A stretch of 64,000 bases of DNA from Acanthaster planci (taxonomy: Eukaryota; Echinodermata; Asteroidea; Valvatida; Acanthasteridae), in the NCBI RefSeq assembly GCF_001949145.1, contig NW_019091678.1:74782-138781 (forward strand), written 5' to 3'. Every line of letters starts with the position of its first letter. The first letter of the stretch is position 1. Shown in pieces: positions 36,401-47,942 of the stretch. The translations under genes were made by a program, and so were the position numbers. Below the pieces are notes generated by a model. It searched no databases. It had not been told where the DNA came from and saw only the letters and a list, made by a program, of their open reading frames with translations.

Positions 36401-39400
36401 GGTACAATTACTGCACTGTTGCAGGTGTTTTTGACACACCAGATCAGACACCGCGATTAAAGTCTGGTGTCCTGCACTCGGATTTGAGTTTGCATTTTCT
36501 GTATCACGATTGCATACGTACTAGTTGGGCGCTGAAGTCAGACAGCTTAGTGTCTAACGAAATCATATAGATTCAGTCAAAAGAAGTATGGACTCGCATC
36601 GTTTTCTTGAAAAGTGTTATATTAGCCTTGAAATGCACAGTAGCTGAAAAGTTTCAGAAGTCTGAATGCTTTTTCTGTAACACTTCAATGTTATTTTTGA
36701 GTGCTGTTTTGATGAAATAGAGATCCATGCCCAAGAAAGGAATCTTGTTGTAACATTGTATATCTGTATCAATACTGTTGAAACATTGCACAGTCTAAAA
36801 AGTTACGTTCAAGTATTCTTGTTCCTGAAATTGTTCTAGCCATTTTCAAATTCGGAGATATTGATTTCTCGTGAGAAAAAAAAATGAGAAAAAAGTGTTT
36901 GGACTAGTCATCCGGACATGGATAATTTTGGGGTGCCTACGTGATGGGTCTTCTCCAGCACATCAGTCTACTTTTCGGGCAGAAGCAAAATACAACGAGG
37001 CCAACAGTAAGCAGCAGCATTATTGGAAGGATGCTTCCGAGAATCACTGCCTGTATGTTGGTCTGAGCAGACGGCGACGGCACGGTCGGAGTAAGAGTCG
37101 ATAACTGCGTGTTGGAAGTGAAAGTTGATACCTGCGTTGTGGAGCCCTTTGTCGTCGCCTGTTCTTGTCGCTGTTCGGTGCAACTGCCAAATGAAACAAA
37201 GCACCTGAGTGTGATTGCTAATCATGCATAAATGCAAATCACATATTTAGGCCAAAGACGACATAATGTTCTGTAAATAAACCCATTTTCTTTAAATAAA
37301 GCTTTAAAATCATTCAAATCTGATTAGTCTTAGGGACTCAGACCTCACGGGGTATAGCTACATGGGAAAGAAAACTTGCTGGTCGTGATTGCTTAAACAA
37401 TTACTGTTAGCAGACAGTCGACCAGACTGAAACTGTTGAAAAAAATGACATCCCTATACCCAGCAAGATATGGGACGGAGGGGTACCCCCTCTACATGTC
37501 CAATCCTTATACACACCCTAGACTATTGTTACCTAACACGCCCCCCCCCCATGTCAAAAAGAATTCCAAAGATTCCGGTCAAATAATGACCAAGAGAAGG
37601 GTGGGGCGTTCTCCGTCCATATCTTGCTTCAAATAGACAAAGACAGGTGCATTTACAGCGTGCCCCCTTTTCTGTGAGGCATGCAGGTGTACATTAGTGT
37701 AAAGATGATTTATTGTGTCTTGGGAATTTTTCTCAACAAACACAGTTGGCCTACAACAATTGCATAACTTGCATGGGTCCCATGAAGAAAAGAGAATCCT
37801 CAAATTGTTCGTGCATTGACGGCCTGTATAAACACATTGCAGCAAAATGTCTTGTTTGACCTAAGAAAATAGAAGAGGGAAAGTTCTCGGTTTCCTCGGT
37901 AAAACGCCTACTAGCTGACACAGACTTGGAAAATTGAACTGAGGGGACACTTTTGATTACTTTTTTCCTGGAACAGCGTCAGGGATACCCTTGCAGACGC
38001 AGTAGATTCTGTTTGACTGGGAGCTGTCGTACAAACAGATGTCGTCACCATCCTCGGACTCGCACTCTGTGACGTTGGCGTCTTCGAAATGACAGATCTC
38101 GCACGCTCTTGTTCACATGGAAAATCTGCTCGGGAGTGACATATTAAACTCAAAATAAAATCATCCCGGTTCTTCCCGTAAAACGCCTCTCTCTTTTCCA
38201 GCTTTCTCGATTGAGTAAGGCTCGTTGCCTATGATTTAATTTAGATTGTAGCTTTGGAAACTCGTTTGTTCTTCGATCCGTCTTCTCTGACAATGGCTTG
38301 AATCTAATACCCTAAATATTTTCAAAGACAAACGCCAACCTTCGGTATTGTAAAGGCTGTCGACTCTGCTGCAAGTAATGAAATGCAATGTTTTGGAATA
38401 TCTATGCAAATGGTCCAACATCGGTGCAAGAGAACAGCGCGGTAGCTGACTACTAGACGCCATGAGGACAAGGTCTGGTCAAAGGCCGATCCCTCGAGTT
38501 GGAGATGGGCGCCGTTGGTAGGGAAATGGACATTTGTTGTCAAAAGGTAAGGTGTACAGTACATTATAGACAATGTTGAAAAGCAGACATGAGCGCTGTA
38601 CATAATGAGCCCCTAATAGGACCAAAACAAAGGGAGCAATTTCCCAGGCAACGGAGACTCCTTTGGTCGGAGCTGCACTTCACTGGTTCACAAACGACTA
38701 TGAAATGCACGCGTTACGATTGCGCCGCTACCAGCAAATACGAACACTCTCGACCAACCTGGCTCTTTTCAACTGATACGAGAATGCTTCTGCTCAAGGC
38801 GGATGGAGTTGTACGTTTAAGAAACCCTCGTTTCATCTCTTTTCTTACAAAGTGTTTCATGTCTTATACAGCATTTGGGACTACAGGTCGGGATTTTTAA
38901 CTGCTGTTTTGGACTCTACTTGTAATTTAGTCAAGTGTTCCATGTTCATGGAGTTTGTATGTCATAAATCCGCAAACCTGATGTCGAGGGAGGGAAAATC
39001 CTTGGCTCTTTCACTATGGCGACGAAGGCGTGTGGTAAAATTGGAACAATTACCAAAACAGGCTAGTGAAACTCTTCAAAGTGCTTACTGTGTGCATCGC
39101 AAGTATCTCGGTAGCATTGGCCATCTGCGGCATCTTCACCAGGCTCGGTGGAGCAACAGATCTGCCGACACAACATACATCTCGTTGATCGTGGAATTCT
39201 ACACGGTTGACATGAGCCGTTACATCTTCTAAAGGGAAATGACACCGTTATTTTGGCACTGGTGTTTATAGCTCTGAAGTGGGGCTACAATTGTAGTTGA
39301 CTCGTATGCAGTCCTGATCAATGTCAGTAAACATTGGTTAATCTCTCTCAGTGGGACGAGGTGTCACTGAATGTAATGGAATGGTCGGTAATGGAATGGA

Positions 39401-39833
39401 TGGGGTACTTATTTCCAAGTGATCATCACATGAAAACGGGAGACTTTCGTCGGAGATACTTTGATAGTATTGTTAAATTGTAGTCGAATCAAAACTTTTT
39501 GGGTGGTTAACCAAGCAACTGGTAGAATTTGACCTGAAATGTGTCCTGAAGTTAGTAACTATCTTCACAGTAAAATGCCATCGGAATAGGAAAGGTATTT
39601 AAAGATATCATTGCACAACTAGAGTCTATGGAGTCGATAACAGTCTCACATGCATATTAAAGAGATGTGTGGCAATTTTAACAATCAACACACCTGTTAC
39701 AAAGAAATCTTCTCATGTTCTCCGACAGGTGAGGTGACAAAACATGGCCGGCTTCAGATGTCGAAAAAAATTCTCCCGCAAGAAACAGCACGAGAAGCAC
39801 CCCGCGGGTTCGGAGTTTAGGAAGTCCCGCCAT
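33449..39833 (-). CDS. Array gene A: single-pass membrane protein with EGF-like module and tyrosine-rich tail
   Basis: Exons read as 39694-39833 (signal peptide; MAGLPKLRTRGVLLVLFLAG, ends FLCNR), 38340-38368 (29 nt, tentative), 37961-38125 (cysteine exon), 36941-37183 (Thr/Ser-rich stalk plus a TM segment around ILPIMLLLTVGLVVFCF), 36176-36210 (linker), 35660-35788, 34995-35123 and 33449-34200 (tail; stop 33449-33451). Phases match the other family genes. The cysteine exon holds PCEQERA..., ICHFEDANVTEC and IYCVCKG, but one base is missing between the first and second Cys: the 5' half fits frame 1, the 3' half frame 2. With that base the chain is 540 residues; as written the frame breaks. 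The tail has NPIYG, HQYFVLE, YYFTLEPP, YSHL followed by YDHI, YGDM and YSHL. Type I membrane topology is inferred. Function unknown; the tail predicts binding of SH2 or PTB proteins after phosphorylation. Confidence 0.72.
33874..36050 (-). repeat. Triplicated segment spanning the 5' part of the gene A tail exon and its intron
   Basis: Three tandem copies of a unit of about 600-660 bp: 33874-34468, 34469-35447 (longer because of a 315-bp insert) and 35448 to about 36050. Each has the start of the tail exon (AT-GG... through PIYG or PIYEV and PMD(Q/E).Q), the downstream HQYF(V/I)LE-coding sequence, and the preceding intron with the (A/G)CGCCATTGGTT and TTGTTCGTGA-like blocks. In the outer two copies a GT donor (CAAG/GTACGT and CAAG/GTAAGA) ends the exon after exactly 129 nt. 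In the last copy the same site reads CAAGGGATG and the exon runs on to the stop. Confidence 0.85.
34598..34912. mobile_element. 315-bp MITE with 19-bp perfect inverted ends
   Basis: The ends are GGGTGCGTTCGATTAGCTT and its exact reverse complement, flanked by ATT on both sides (34595-34597 and 34913-34915) as a 3-bp target duplication. A 3-bp duplication with GGG-type ends fits PIF/Harbinger-like elements, but that assignment is tentative. Removing the insert restores the sequence GACAGCATTACC found in the sister copies. The interior has no coding capacity of its own. Confidence 0.88.
38606..38800 (-). repeat. R1 interspersed repeat, copy c
   Basis: Near full-length R1 copy in reverse orientation within gene A intron 1. 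On the minus strand it reads GAGCAGAAGCATTCTCG, a CAGGTTGGTCGAGAGTGTTC block, TAACGCGTGCATTTCATAGT and TTTGTGAACCAGTGAAGTGC, ending GGTCCTATTAGGGGCTCA. Confidence 0.75.
39016..39188 (+). other. Possible membrane-protein exon or relic, frame-broken
   Basis: Plus strand, inside gene A intron 1. ATG at about 39016 gives MATKACGKIGTITKTG, then a stop; one base later another frame continues LVKLFKVLTVCIASISVALA and ICGIFTRLGGATDLPTQHTSR. The combination of a short cytoplasmic start and a hydrophobic helix looks like real protein, for example the first exon of a small multi-span membrane protein with a one-base break. No partner exons were found. It may be a processed relic or chance. Confidence 0.25.
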
Positions 39834-40749
39834 CGTTTATCACGAAGTCGAACAGTCATATAAGCTCCGGCGTCCACACTCGGAACCGACCAGCCTTGTA
39901 CGCACGGACTTCATTCGGGGTTCTTTTGCACAATCCCAATGCTGGTAACCCGCAGAATTTTGTCTAGGGCAGCGTTAGGCTTGTTCCTATAGCTTTCAAA
40001 CGGCACGTAATCCTCAAGAATTTTGAGAGAATGATTCCACTTCGGTCAGATTCAGATATGATATAACTGACTCCAGATCACCTTGTCATGTTTGTTAGGT
40101 TTGTGGACTTTACCGTCTTTGCACTTCCTTTACAGATAAGTCGAGTCATCGTTACACGGAGTAGTGGGGCAGATTGCGTGAGTGTTGTTAAAAAATAAAT
40201 GCCATGAACAATAGCAGAATTAGACTAAATCCCTCTACAAGCCACTGCCACCCAAACCCGGAAATGATGTCTAACGACCTGATGAAACGAATAACCCTGT
40301 TCCTTCCTGTAACATTTCCAGTTGCAAGGTTTAAATGCATTAACGTCAAAGGGCATTGTTTATCGACTGCTCAGGGTACAGGACATCAGAAACAGTTTCA
40401 GCAACTTACACATCATCGACCGGCCATGAATCTACCGGTAAACGCCGGGAAGCGCATGTGTTGATTATTTGCATCACTTATTGGGTATAATTGTCTCGGG
40501 TTCATATAACGTTGACAATATTTCAGACGTTTCAAAGCCAAAAACTAGACAACTGTCATGCATATCACACACAGTTATGGTATATGCCTTGATTTAATAT
40601 TGTAGACCTATATTTGATTCAATCAGATTTGTTTATAGTGTAACAGGTAATTGTGGCCCATAAAAATGGGAACTATACCATCAGTTCGAAGAGATTAATA
40701 CAGACTGACTGTAGAAGACATGCATAATTAAGGGAACAGGTTCGCTTAC

Positions 40750-40872
40750 CTTCAGAACCAGGCGGGAAAGGGAAATCCTTTGAACGCCCACAATAGCAGT
40801 TTCCTTTTGCAGCTTGCAAAGCATTAATTGCTCCACAGTGCGGAATTTTTGTATTGTTATTGGGTCGTGTTG
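40750..40872 (-). pseudogene. Orphan cysteine exon candidate of the array family
   Basis: A 123-nt minus-strand open segment with acceptor CGATAACCGTGTCAG and a strong donor GAAG/GTAAGC. It reads ...KIPHCGAINALQAAKGNCYC then GRSKDFPFPPGSE and ends in phase 1. The C..(about 13)..C.C spacing resembles the second half of the EGF-like exon of genes A-C, and the donor context GAAG/GT matches the 4-Cys exons. It lies downstream of gene B and upstream of the gene A signal-peptide exon, with no matching signal-peptide or TM exon beside it. It may be the remnant of a lost array member or an alternative exon. Confidence 0.4.
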
Positions 40873-41134
40873 CTGACACGGTTATCGTAAAGGGATGGGA
40901 ACGTGCACCCCACCCTCACTTGTTGAATAGGGTTTCCATCATGTCCTTCCCGATCCACGTTCCCACGGGCAATCGACGCCCATTATCGTGAAGAGTACAG
41001 CCTTGATAATACCTGTGCATAAGAATGCTGCCTTTGAATGATCCTTTCTGTGTCATTAAAAACTGTACGTTACCAAAAGTATACTTAGAATTGATTCTTT
41101 GCCTAGAAAGTTTGTCATCGTATAAGTGTTCGAA

Positions 41135-41285
41135 TCAGGCTGTATAAGAGGAGCAAGGGTGAAGCAACTCGCGTGTGGGCGGGCATAAACTTGTGGCGCG
41201 CACCTGTCCACGAGCGTGATGCCACCACAGAAGTGGCTTCTATTTCTGGTCGCCGAATTAGTCCATACGCTGAATGGATTTAGCG
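41135..41285 (+). repeat. R2 interspersed repeat, diverged copy
   Basis: GTGGCGCGCACCTGTCCACG followed by AGCGTGATGCCACCACAG and GTGGCTTCTA, ending CGAATTAGTCCATACG. It matches the 45040-45155 copy at the right end and the 19237 copy in the GCGCGC..ACCTGTCCAC core. Confidence 0.6.
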
Positions 41286-41510
41286 ACACTTTACATACAG
41301 TTAAGAGTTAGTACAATATGACTATCGGGTTGCTGTTTTAAACATTTCTTTACAGAATGAAATTGGCATTACCTGTTACTGGGGTAAAAATTGTCATGAT
41401 TATTGAAAATAATTATCGCGAGAATTGTATTGATTGCGTGCGTTAATTTGCGTCCTCTCGTAATAAATGCCGACCAGTTCGTTTGATGTGATCGTATCCA
41501 TTGTCTGGGC

Positions 41511-44500
41511 TCAAAGAGGCGTCACTGAGATGTCTTGGACCCGATCGTGCGACGTTTGCTCAAGAGCCCCTGGCGCGGAGGTTGTCAGTGATGGGGCGCC
41601 CTCTTTAGCATTCGAGTCACCTTCATTGGCATTCCTGTCTTCAGAGTCATCCTTCTCCAACACAAAGTAGTCGTGGTCGGTCGGCACCCCTTGTGGGTCA
41701 TCATCATGAAAGTCGTCCGCCTCCGTGTGTTCATTATCGCGCTCCAATACGAAATACTGATGGTCGGCCGTGACCTCTGTATTACCGGGCTCCTCGATGG
41801 GCGGAGCTGAGGGCCCAACAATGGGGCCATTCTGCACATGGTCGTTTTGTTCCCATCGGAAGGCGCCCCCGTCGTCGTGTATTTTGGTATAGTAATGGTC
41901 TCGATTTAATTCCAAGGACTTGTAGTACGCGACGTCCGAATTAACAACCTGGTCATGCTGCTGGTATGAGTTTCTTCGACGTTCTTGTGATTTCAACTCC
42001 AGAGGCTGGTTACCATCTAAACAAATGAACATGGAACAGCTGGTAAACTGAAGATAATAGATTAATCGATTTCAATCTTTACTAGTATTTTGTATAAACT
42101 CACAATACAACATCACACTATCGGATCCCAAATGGGTCCCTTTGATGAAGCCTTCTCGTTATTGTGAGCTTGTACTGTAGCTGAACAAAAGATTTTGATA
42201 GTTGTAATGTAAGCTTTTTAAATTACTGATATTTGATAAAAGGTCCAATTTTAGAAGGAGCGAAATCGGGCTAACCATTGTTTCTTTTCCCACCTTTTCG
42301 ATTCGGTTCGACGGGAGAAGAAGGAACAGCTGTAGTGGCAGCATTACTGAGGAAGAGCATCAAAGATAAACCAAACTTTTACCAAAGCGTAGTAAAATTG
42401 TAAAACTGGTCTAAAGCAGGAGGCTTTGTATCTTTTCTTAAAAGCATACAATCTGTAATGGAGTCGTTGATAACCTCATAGACGTACATGTAGAGACCAC
42501 CCCCACAGTTCAGCTTGCACCCAACTTGGTTAGCTAGGTGTGAATGTTTCCCAGTCAACACTCTCTAGACTTTTAAAAGTGCACTACGTTGATCTTTTTT
42601 ATTTGAATTGTTTGGATTTTAAAACAGTTTTGAGACGGATTTATACGTTCCTCGTCAACAACGATTGTGTATGGTTCTTCAGGGAAACGAAATCCCCTTT
42701 CTTCTAATTGATCTGGGTGTACTGAATGACAGCTTGTTTTTCAATGTGGTACAGTTGAAATCATCATGCTATGTTCCACCGTTACATGAACACAATTGAC
42801 ATCAATGTCATCTTTTCCCCCAAAACCCACAATTCAACAAATTGAATGCTTACCCAGTCCTCCTGTGGAAAGTCAGTCTGTCGGTCAAACACAGCCAAAA
42901 TATTCCCAGAAAAATGAGGAGCACGACTGCCGACAAGACAGTGCCGATAACGATTGCCTCCACATTGAGCTGCCCAGAAGGCATCATTGAGGCTGCCGTC
43001 GAATGAGGCGGTGTCGTTTGATGGTGTGTCGACTGGGGCTGCGTCACAGCTGGTGGTGCATCTTCGCTGCAGCTAAGGGGAAATGTACAGTTCGCTAGAT
43101 CTATGTTATTTGTTAGACACAGTATCGTGACCTGTATTGTTCTTCCTTGACCGTGTAATAATATTGTTGGCCGCTTAGCTAGGCCCTGAATGTTAATTTT
43201 CTGGAAGTGATTTCTTCCATTGTTCTTCCGCATTGTTCTTGAAACTCTGAAATTGACATATATCATTAACCAGAGGAAGATAGCAGCTAATGATGGGTGA
43301 TGACGAGACAGAAAGCTTAATAACGCAGCGAAAATTGTGTCTGATAAGGACAAGTATATTTACCTGTAGCCTATACGTTCTTCAGGTCCTTCGCAGACGC
43401 AGTATATGACGATCACGCCTCGTACGTTGCGGCGATACAAGCAACTTCTAGAGTGGCTGGAGTCGCCAGGGTCGTAAACACAGACACTGGCGTCATCATA
43501 TGTACAGTACAGTTGCTGATCCTCGTCGCACAAATAATCTGCTATTAAATCACACTAACTGTTGAGACTGAATGAGATGGCCAGAGTACAGACTGCAGAC
43601 ATTTGATATTGTTTTGAACAGCTGTTTGCAGAGGGTTACGTGCCGAAACCTTGGCATTTTTTAGATTTTTACATAAAGGGTCCGAAACCTTTGTAAATTC
43701 TACCGAGATTTTACATAAAGTTTTGCAAATCAAAATATATAATATCCACTTCACTTTTGATTCCTTATAGGGCTCGATCGATTCGAATAACTCACTATTC
43801 GAGTATTCGACCTTCAATTTGATCAATTAACCGAATATGCGGTCGTACCAACCTGCAGATTATTGATGAACAAAGCATATACAAAATATGTTGCAATAAT
43901 GCACAAAAATGTACAATATAATAGCTTCTCAAAGCAAAGAGTACCTCCAGCCACGATTTAGTAACAATATTTCTATTTTAAAGCCCTGTTGAAATCTCTA
44001 TTCCTTTTAATTTACTTCTTGAATCGTAAGATTTTTATCTCTTTTCAATTAAATCTGATTGACACCAGGCTCCATAGAGCAATTTTTCTCATTTAAATTT
44101 AAAACGAAAGAAAATTTCCACTTCTTTTTCTTGAATTTCGCATTTGAATATTCCAATTCGAAAAATAATATTCGATAACCTATCGAATATTTGGTTATTC
44201 AGATATTCAGCTCAGCCCTAAGTCCTTATCTCCAATCATGCTTTACTTTTTGTACATAATGCGTCGCGAATTACATTTACCTTCATTGGAGAAAGTATCA
44301 GAAGTCTGTTTCTCACAATATGTGTAATCTCGATCAGTGTCAGATGGGCAATCTGCCCCTCGGCACAGTCCGGACCCCGACCCACAGCTCGACCTTGAAT
44401 CGAATCGGAGAGAAAACAATCAGGCATTATACCATTGAGAAGAAACACGTTGGTCAATCGGTCCTTATGTCAAGTTGGCTTGGTTTTGAATCATTAGTCC

Positions 44501-45377
44501 TTGATTTGAATTACGGCATGTATCATGGGGGAGTAACACTGCCCTCCAACTTTCGAACTTCTGGAAATGTACGAAAATGCGTCCCCTCAAAAATTTGGAA
44601 ATGAACGAAAATCGGGACCAGTTGCTCCAGAAAAAAAGACTGTTCCCCAAATAATACAGTCCAGAATTAATTTCCACTATCGCACGTTCTTTAAAAGAAA
44701 AACACGCTGAATGCTCCGAGACTGAATTTTATTCAGTGCTATGGATAACTCACCTAATTATTAGACATTTGGTCAGTTTCTGGATACCAACCCATTGTCA
44801 AAGTATAGGTTACTAGCTGAAATAAGCAATTATTGGTTGATATGGTGATTTTAGTGTTGGTAAGTGATAATCACCTGAAGTATTTGAACAAAATAAAACC
44901 GTTGCACTGGGGTCGAACCCTCTGTGTAGATCGCTACAAGACTGTATGAAAGAAGTAAGGATGGTTAATGCACTAACACAAGGAGCCGCCATAATCACTT
45001 GCGCGTTCTCATATTAAAGTGCGCGTGAACTTGATAAGTCACAGCGCTTGTTCGTCAATGAGGTCTGTATAAACGCCTGTATCACCTGTACACAAGTATG
45101 GTGCCACCACTGTCCGGACAACTAGTTAGTCTGCTTGCCAAATTAGTCTAAGCCTTATAAAGATCCCTACAACTTTCTTGTTAATGTGGCTGTACCTCTC
45201 GCACAAGTACTTTCGTATATCATCCAGGCGTGAAAACAACACGCGCGGGAGGGGTCTTTCAGTGCTGGCACACCAACTGCCCGGTATTCCTCCAACAACT
45301 ACTAGCACCAGCAAGACGGCTACCACCACGCTGCGGGGCTTGACCAGAGGCCTGGGCGCGTCTTCCCGTTGTTTCAT
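41511..45377 (-). CDS. Array gene B: membrane protein with 4-Cys and EGF-like modules and tyrosine-rich tail
   Basis: Six exons: 45196-45377 (signal peptide, core SVVVAVLLVLVVVGGIPG, ends RKYLCER), 44281-44393 (4-Cys module: SCGSGSGLC.GADC...TYCEK), 43364-43538 (seven cysteines in all with the one opening the TM exon; LCDEDQQLYCTYDDASVC, then YCVCEG), 42854-43072 (stalk and TM around IVIGTVLSAVVLLIFLG), 42294-42346 (linker, ...EPNRK) and 41511-42016 (tail). The total is 415 residues and all phases agree. Tail motifs are YYKSLEL, DHYYTKIH, HQYFVLE and HDYFVLE. The reading frame ends at 41511-41513 after SVTPL, but in another frame the downstream DNA still encodes SPDNGYDHIKRTGRHLL, the C-terminal box of the paralogues, so a frameshift just before the stop is likely. 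Type I receptor topology is inferred; ligand and function are unknown. Confidence 0.78.
43769..44221. mobile_element. Non-autonomous hAT-like element, 453 bp
   Basis: Begins AGGGCTC, followed by ATTCGAATAA-type words, and ends with their complement and CAGCCCTAA. An approximate 8-bp target duplication (TTCCTTAT left, GTCCTTAT right) flanks it. The ends TAGGGCT..AGCCCTA with inner ATTCGAATATTC words are typical of hAT MITEs. No transposase. It sits in gene B between the two cysteine exons. A truncated sister copy is at 311-731. Confidence 0.75.
45040..45155 (+). repeat. R2 interspersed repeat, diverged copy
   Basis: Contains TATCACCTGTACACAAGTAT, GGTGCCACCACTGTCC, TAGT..GTCTGCTTGCC and AAATTAGTCTAAGC, in the same order as the 41135-41285 copy. 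It sits in the first intron of gene B. Confidence 0.55.
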
Positions 45378-46194
45378 GTTCTTTCGGTCGCTTTGCCCTG
45401 CAGTCGCTTTTCACGTGAATTCTTGAAATACCGAAGTTACATTACAGTTGGAATGACGTTCGGTTTTATACGATCTGATTGCCTGAAGTATGAAGTAATC
45501 CTCCCTGCTCCTGATGACCTACAATCCATAAACTGATCATACTGTGGAAATCAGGCCCAATCAGTTGTTCCATCATTCGTTATCCCTTGCGTTACCGATT
45601 GTCCAGTCTCAGGAAGTTATGGAGTATACCAGTCAGGAAATGGTACTCAAGGTCTGGTGTAAGCCGCTTCCTAGATGTGCCGAATACGATACCACCACAG
45701 AGTTACTGACAGAAAACCAATACGCCTATTACCCGCATAGTCAGTGTTTAGGCATTAGGAGCTAATTTTCACATGGATAAGCATTACTGACGTCCTTTTG
45801 GGCAAAGCTTATCGGTCACAGTTGGCTCAACATTGTACAGGACGGATGCTTTCCAATTGCGAACTTAGTTTTAAAATTTGGCCGAAGTTCGGATGATATA
45901 CATGTATATTTGTTTTTATTTATACGACCGTTATTTGGTGATCTCCTATTACCTTAACAATCGCAATAACAACACTGCCATGTCGAATATCGCTAAACCG
46001 AACAGTAGATGTGCTACTGTTGTGCACCTTATCCGACATAGGAAATTTGCTGTAAAAAAACATATTTAGGATCGATGATAATGACTCGATATTTGAAGAA
46101 AATCTTACTAGCGAAGGAGCAACGACCGAGATATAATGCGCTCGTTAATGTACATTGTGCATGCGTGCACCGGCAGTCTTGCAGACCTATCAGT

Positions 46195-46382
46195 CCTGAG
46201 CAGAAGCACTCCCTCGTCGGTTGAATTGGAAAGAGCCATGTTGGTCGGGAGTGTTCATTTTGTTGGTAGCGATGTGACTGTAACACTTGCATTTCATAGT
46301 CTCGTGTGAATCGGCGAAGGGCAAGGAGCCTTCGTTGCTACGAAAAATTGCGCCCTCTCTTGGCCCAGCTCGGAGCCCATAA
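46195..46382 (+). repeat. R1 interspersed repeat, copy d
   Basis: The best full-length R1 copy: starts GAGCAGAAGCACTCCCTCG, then AGAGCCATGTTGGTCGGGAG, TTTTGTTGGTAGCGATGTGA and AAATTGCGCCCTCTC, ending CCAGCTCGGAGCCCATAATA. Confidence 0.78.
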
Positions 46383-47942
46383 TAACGGCAAATATTAGCA
46401 AAATGTCGTTCTATTAACGTGAGGCCCAGTTAAATTTGTTTGAAAATGGATGTTCCTCAATGTTCAAAAATCAAAAGATGTCATGTAATTTCCTTGGTGG
46501 ACATTCTTTCTTTCACAGCTGTTCATTGAAAGTCAAAAACCGGTAGTCATTTAGTTTACTCAAATTCTTCTAAGGCCTCAGAATTTCGTTGCTAGTGTTC
46601 GATTCAATCAATAGGTAAACTGTTACCATTTGTATGAATTCAAATTCGTTCGTGTGATTTCATGAACTTTCTGGCTCCTATTTGCCTATAATTTTAAAGC
46701 TGATTTCTTGAGAAAAAAATTATTTCAACGGTGAATCTCAATGCAGCTCTTTGTGGATGTTTAATTAAGCGTTACTTTACAATAACAATGAAAAAGCATG
46801 TAAACAAGTTAGTGGGAAAACAGAAATCAAAACATTTTTCTTTTTTTTTCTTTTCATATGATAACGATAACTACGTTTGTTTTGCAAACGTTTTGTTAAC
46901 TTTAAGTTTATTTAGAAACAATCACGTCGTGAATTGACTTCACATGAATCAAGATATGGTTGTAGATTCAAACAAAAGGTTAAAGACATACAAAGAAATT
47001 ATTCACGAACAAGAAGCCAACAATTATGGAACAAGAATATCAAATAGATTGATTAAAAGTGAAAGGCAGCATTAACTACTACAGTAAATCATGCCACATA
47101 CAAGAAGGTTCGTTGTCGGTATAGGAAACATTCTAGTATTTAATACAGCTAAAGTTTTTGACGTGAATATTAATTTGCGTATTAATTTGCAGTACGACGT
47201 AAAATCTGTGTATGTACTTATGTATAACTTTTTTAAAAAATACTTAAATTTGCAGACTAAAAGTTAATGAAATTATACTGAAATTTCAAAAATACACACA
47301 CAAATTACCTTTGTTACATACGTGTATATGGATTGATTTCTAAACTGAGTTGCAGAAAGATTCCATACATGATTCATTTCCATCGCTATGCTTGCTGGTG
47401 TATTGCAAAATTCGGACTCAGTGAAAAACTGGCCTATGCCGTATCGAACACTCTGCTTGCAAACCCATGGGAGCACCGGCAATGTGTGAGGCTGAGAGTT
47501 CAGCGGGTAAAGGAAACAGACTTGTATACGTCCAAATTTCATATGACGACAACAAGAACAGTTTGTAAATGCAAGAAAGCCAAACCCTCAATTAAATTTC
47601 CATTTTTGAGAAAAAAAATGTGCACAAGCAGGAACTTGGTTAAAATTCTAAGATCCTGTATATCTGCCCACAGGAGCTCCGTAGTACTGAAACATATTGT
47701 GAAGGTAAAATACACATTCAAAGTGATCTTTTGGGGAAGTATATTAATTTACATACCCACGACTTCTAACACATTTCAGTTGTGTGGGACGTCAATTCAA
47801 ACAGCATGTCATGACACCATGTCACGACATTCTGTTGTGTTACGCTACCGTAGATTGGATGTTACCAAAGCGATTGTTTACATGCGAATAATGTCAAAAA
47901 TATCAGTCTTGAATCTTTGTTGTCGGGTATCACTGATCTAAA

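Larger units (their letters stand above)
39834..41510. other. Spacer between array genes A and B
   Basis: Holds the presumed gene A promoter, an orphan cysteine exon candidate (40750-40872), an R2 repeat (41135-41285) and the 3' flank of gene B. Nothing else is recognised. Confidence 0.5.

Noticed and set aside
47333-47941. 202-codon plus-strand open frame starting MISKLSCRKIPYMIHF
   Set aside because: No recognised domain, no splice partners, basic low-complexity composition in AT-rich DNA between genes B and C. Kept only as a remark in the spacer entry.
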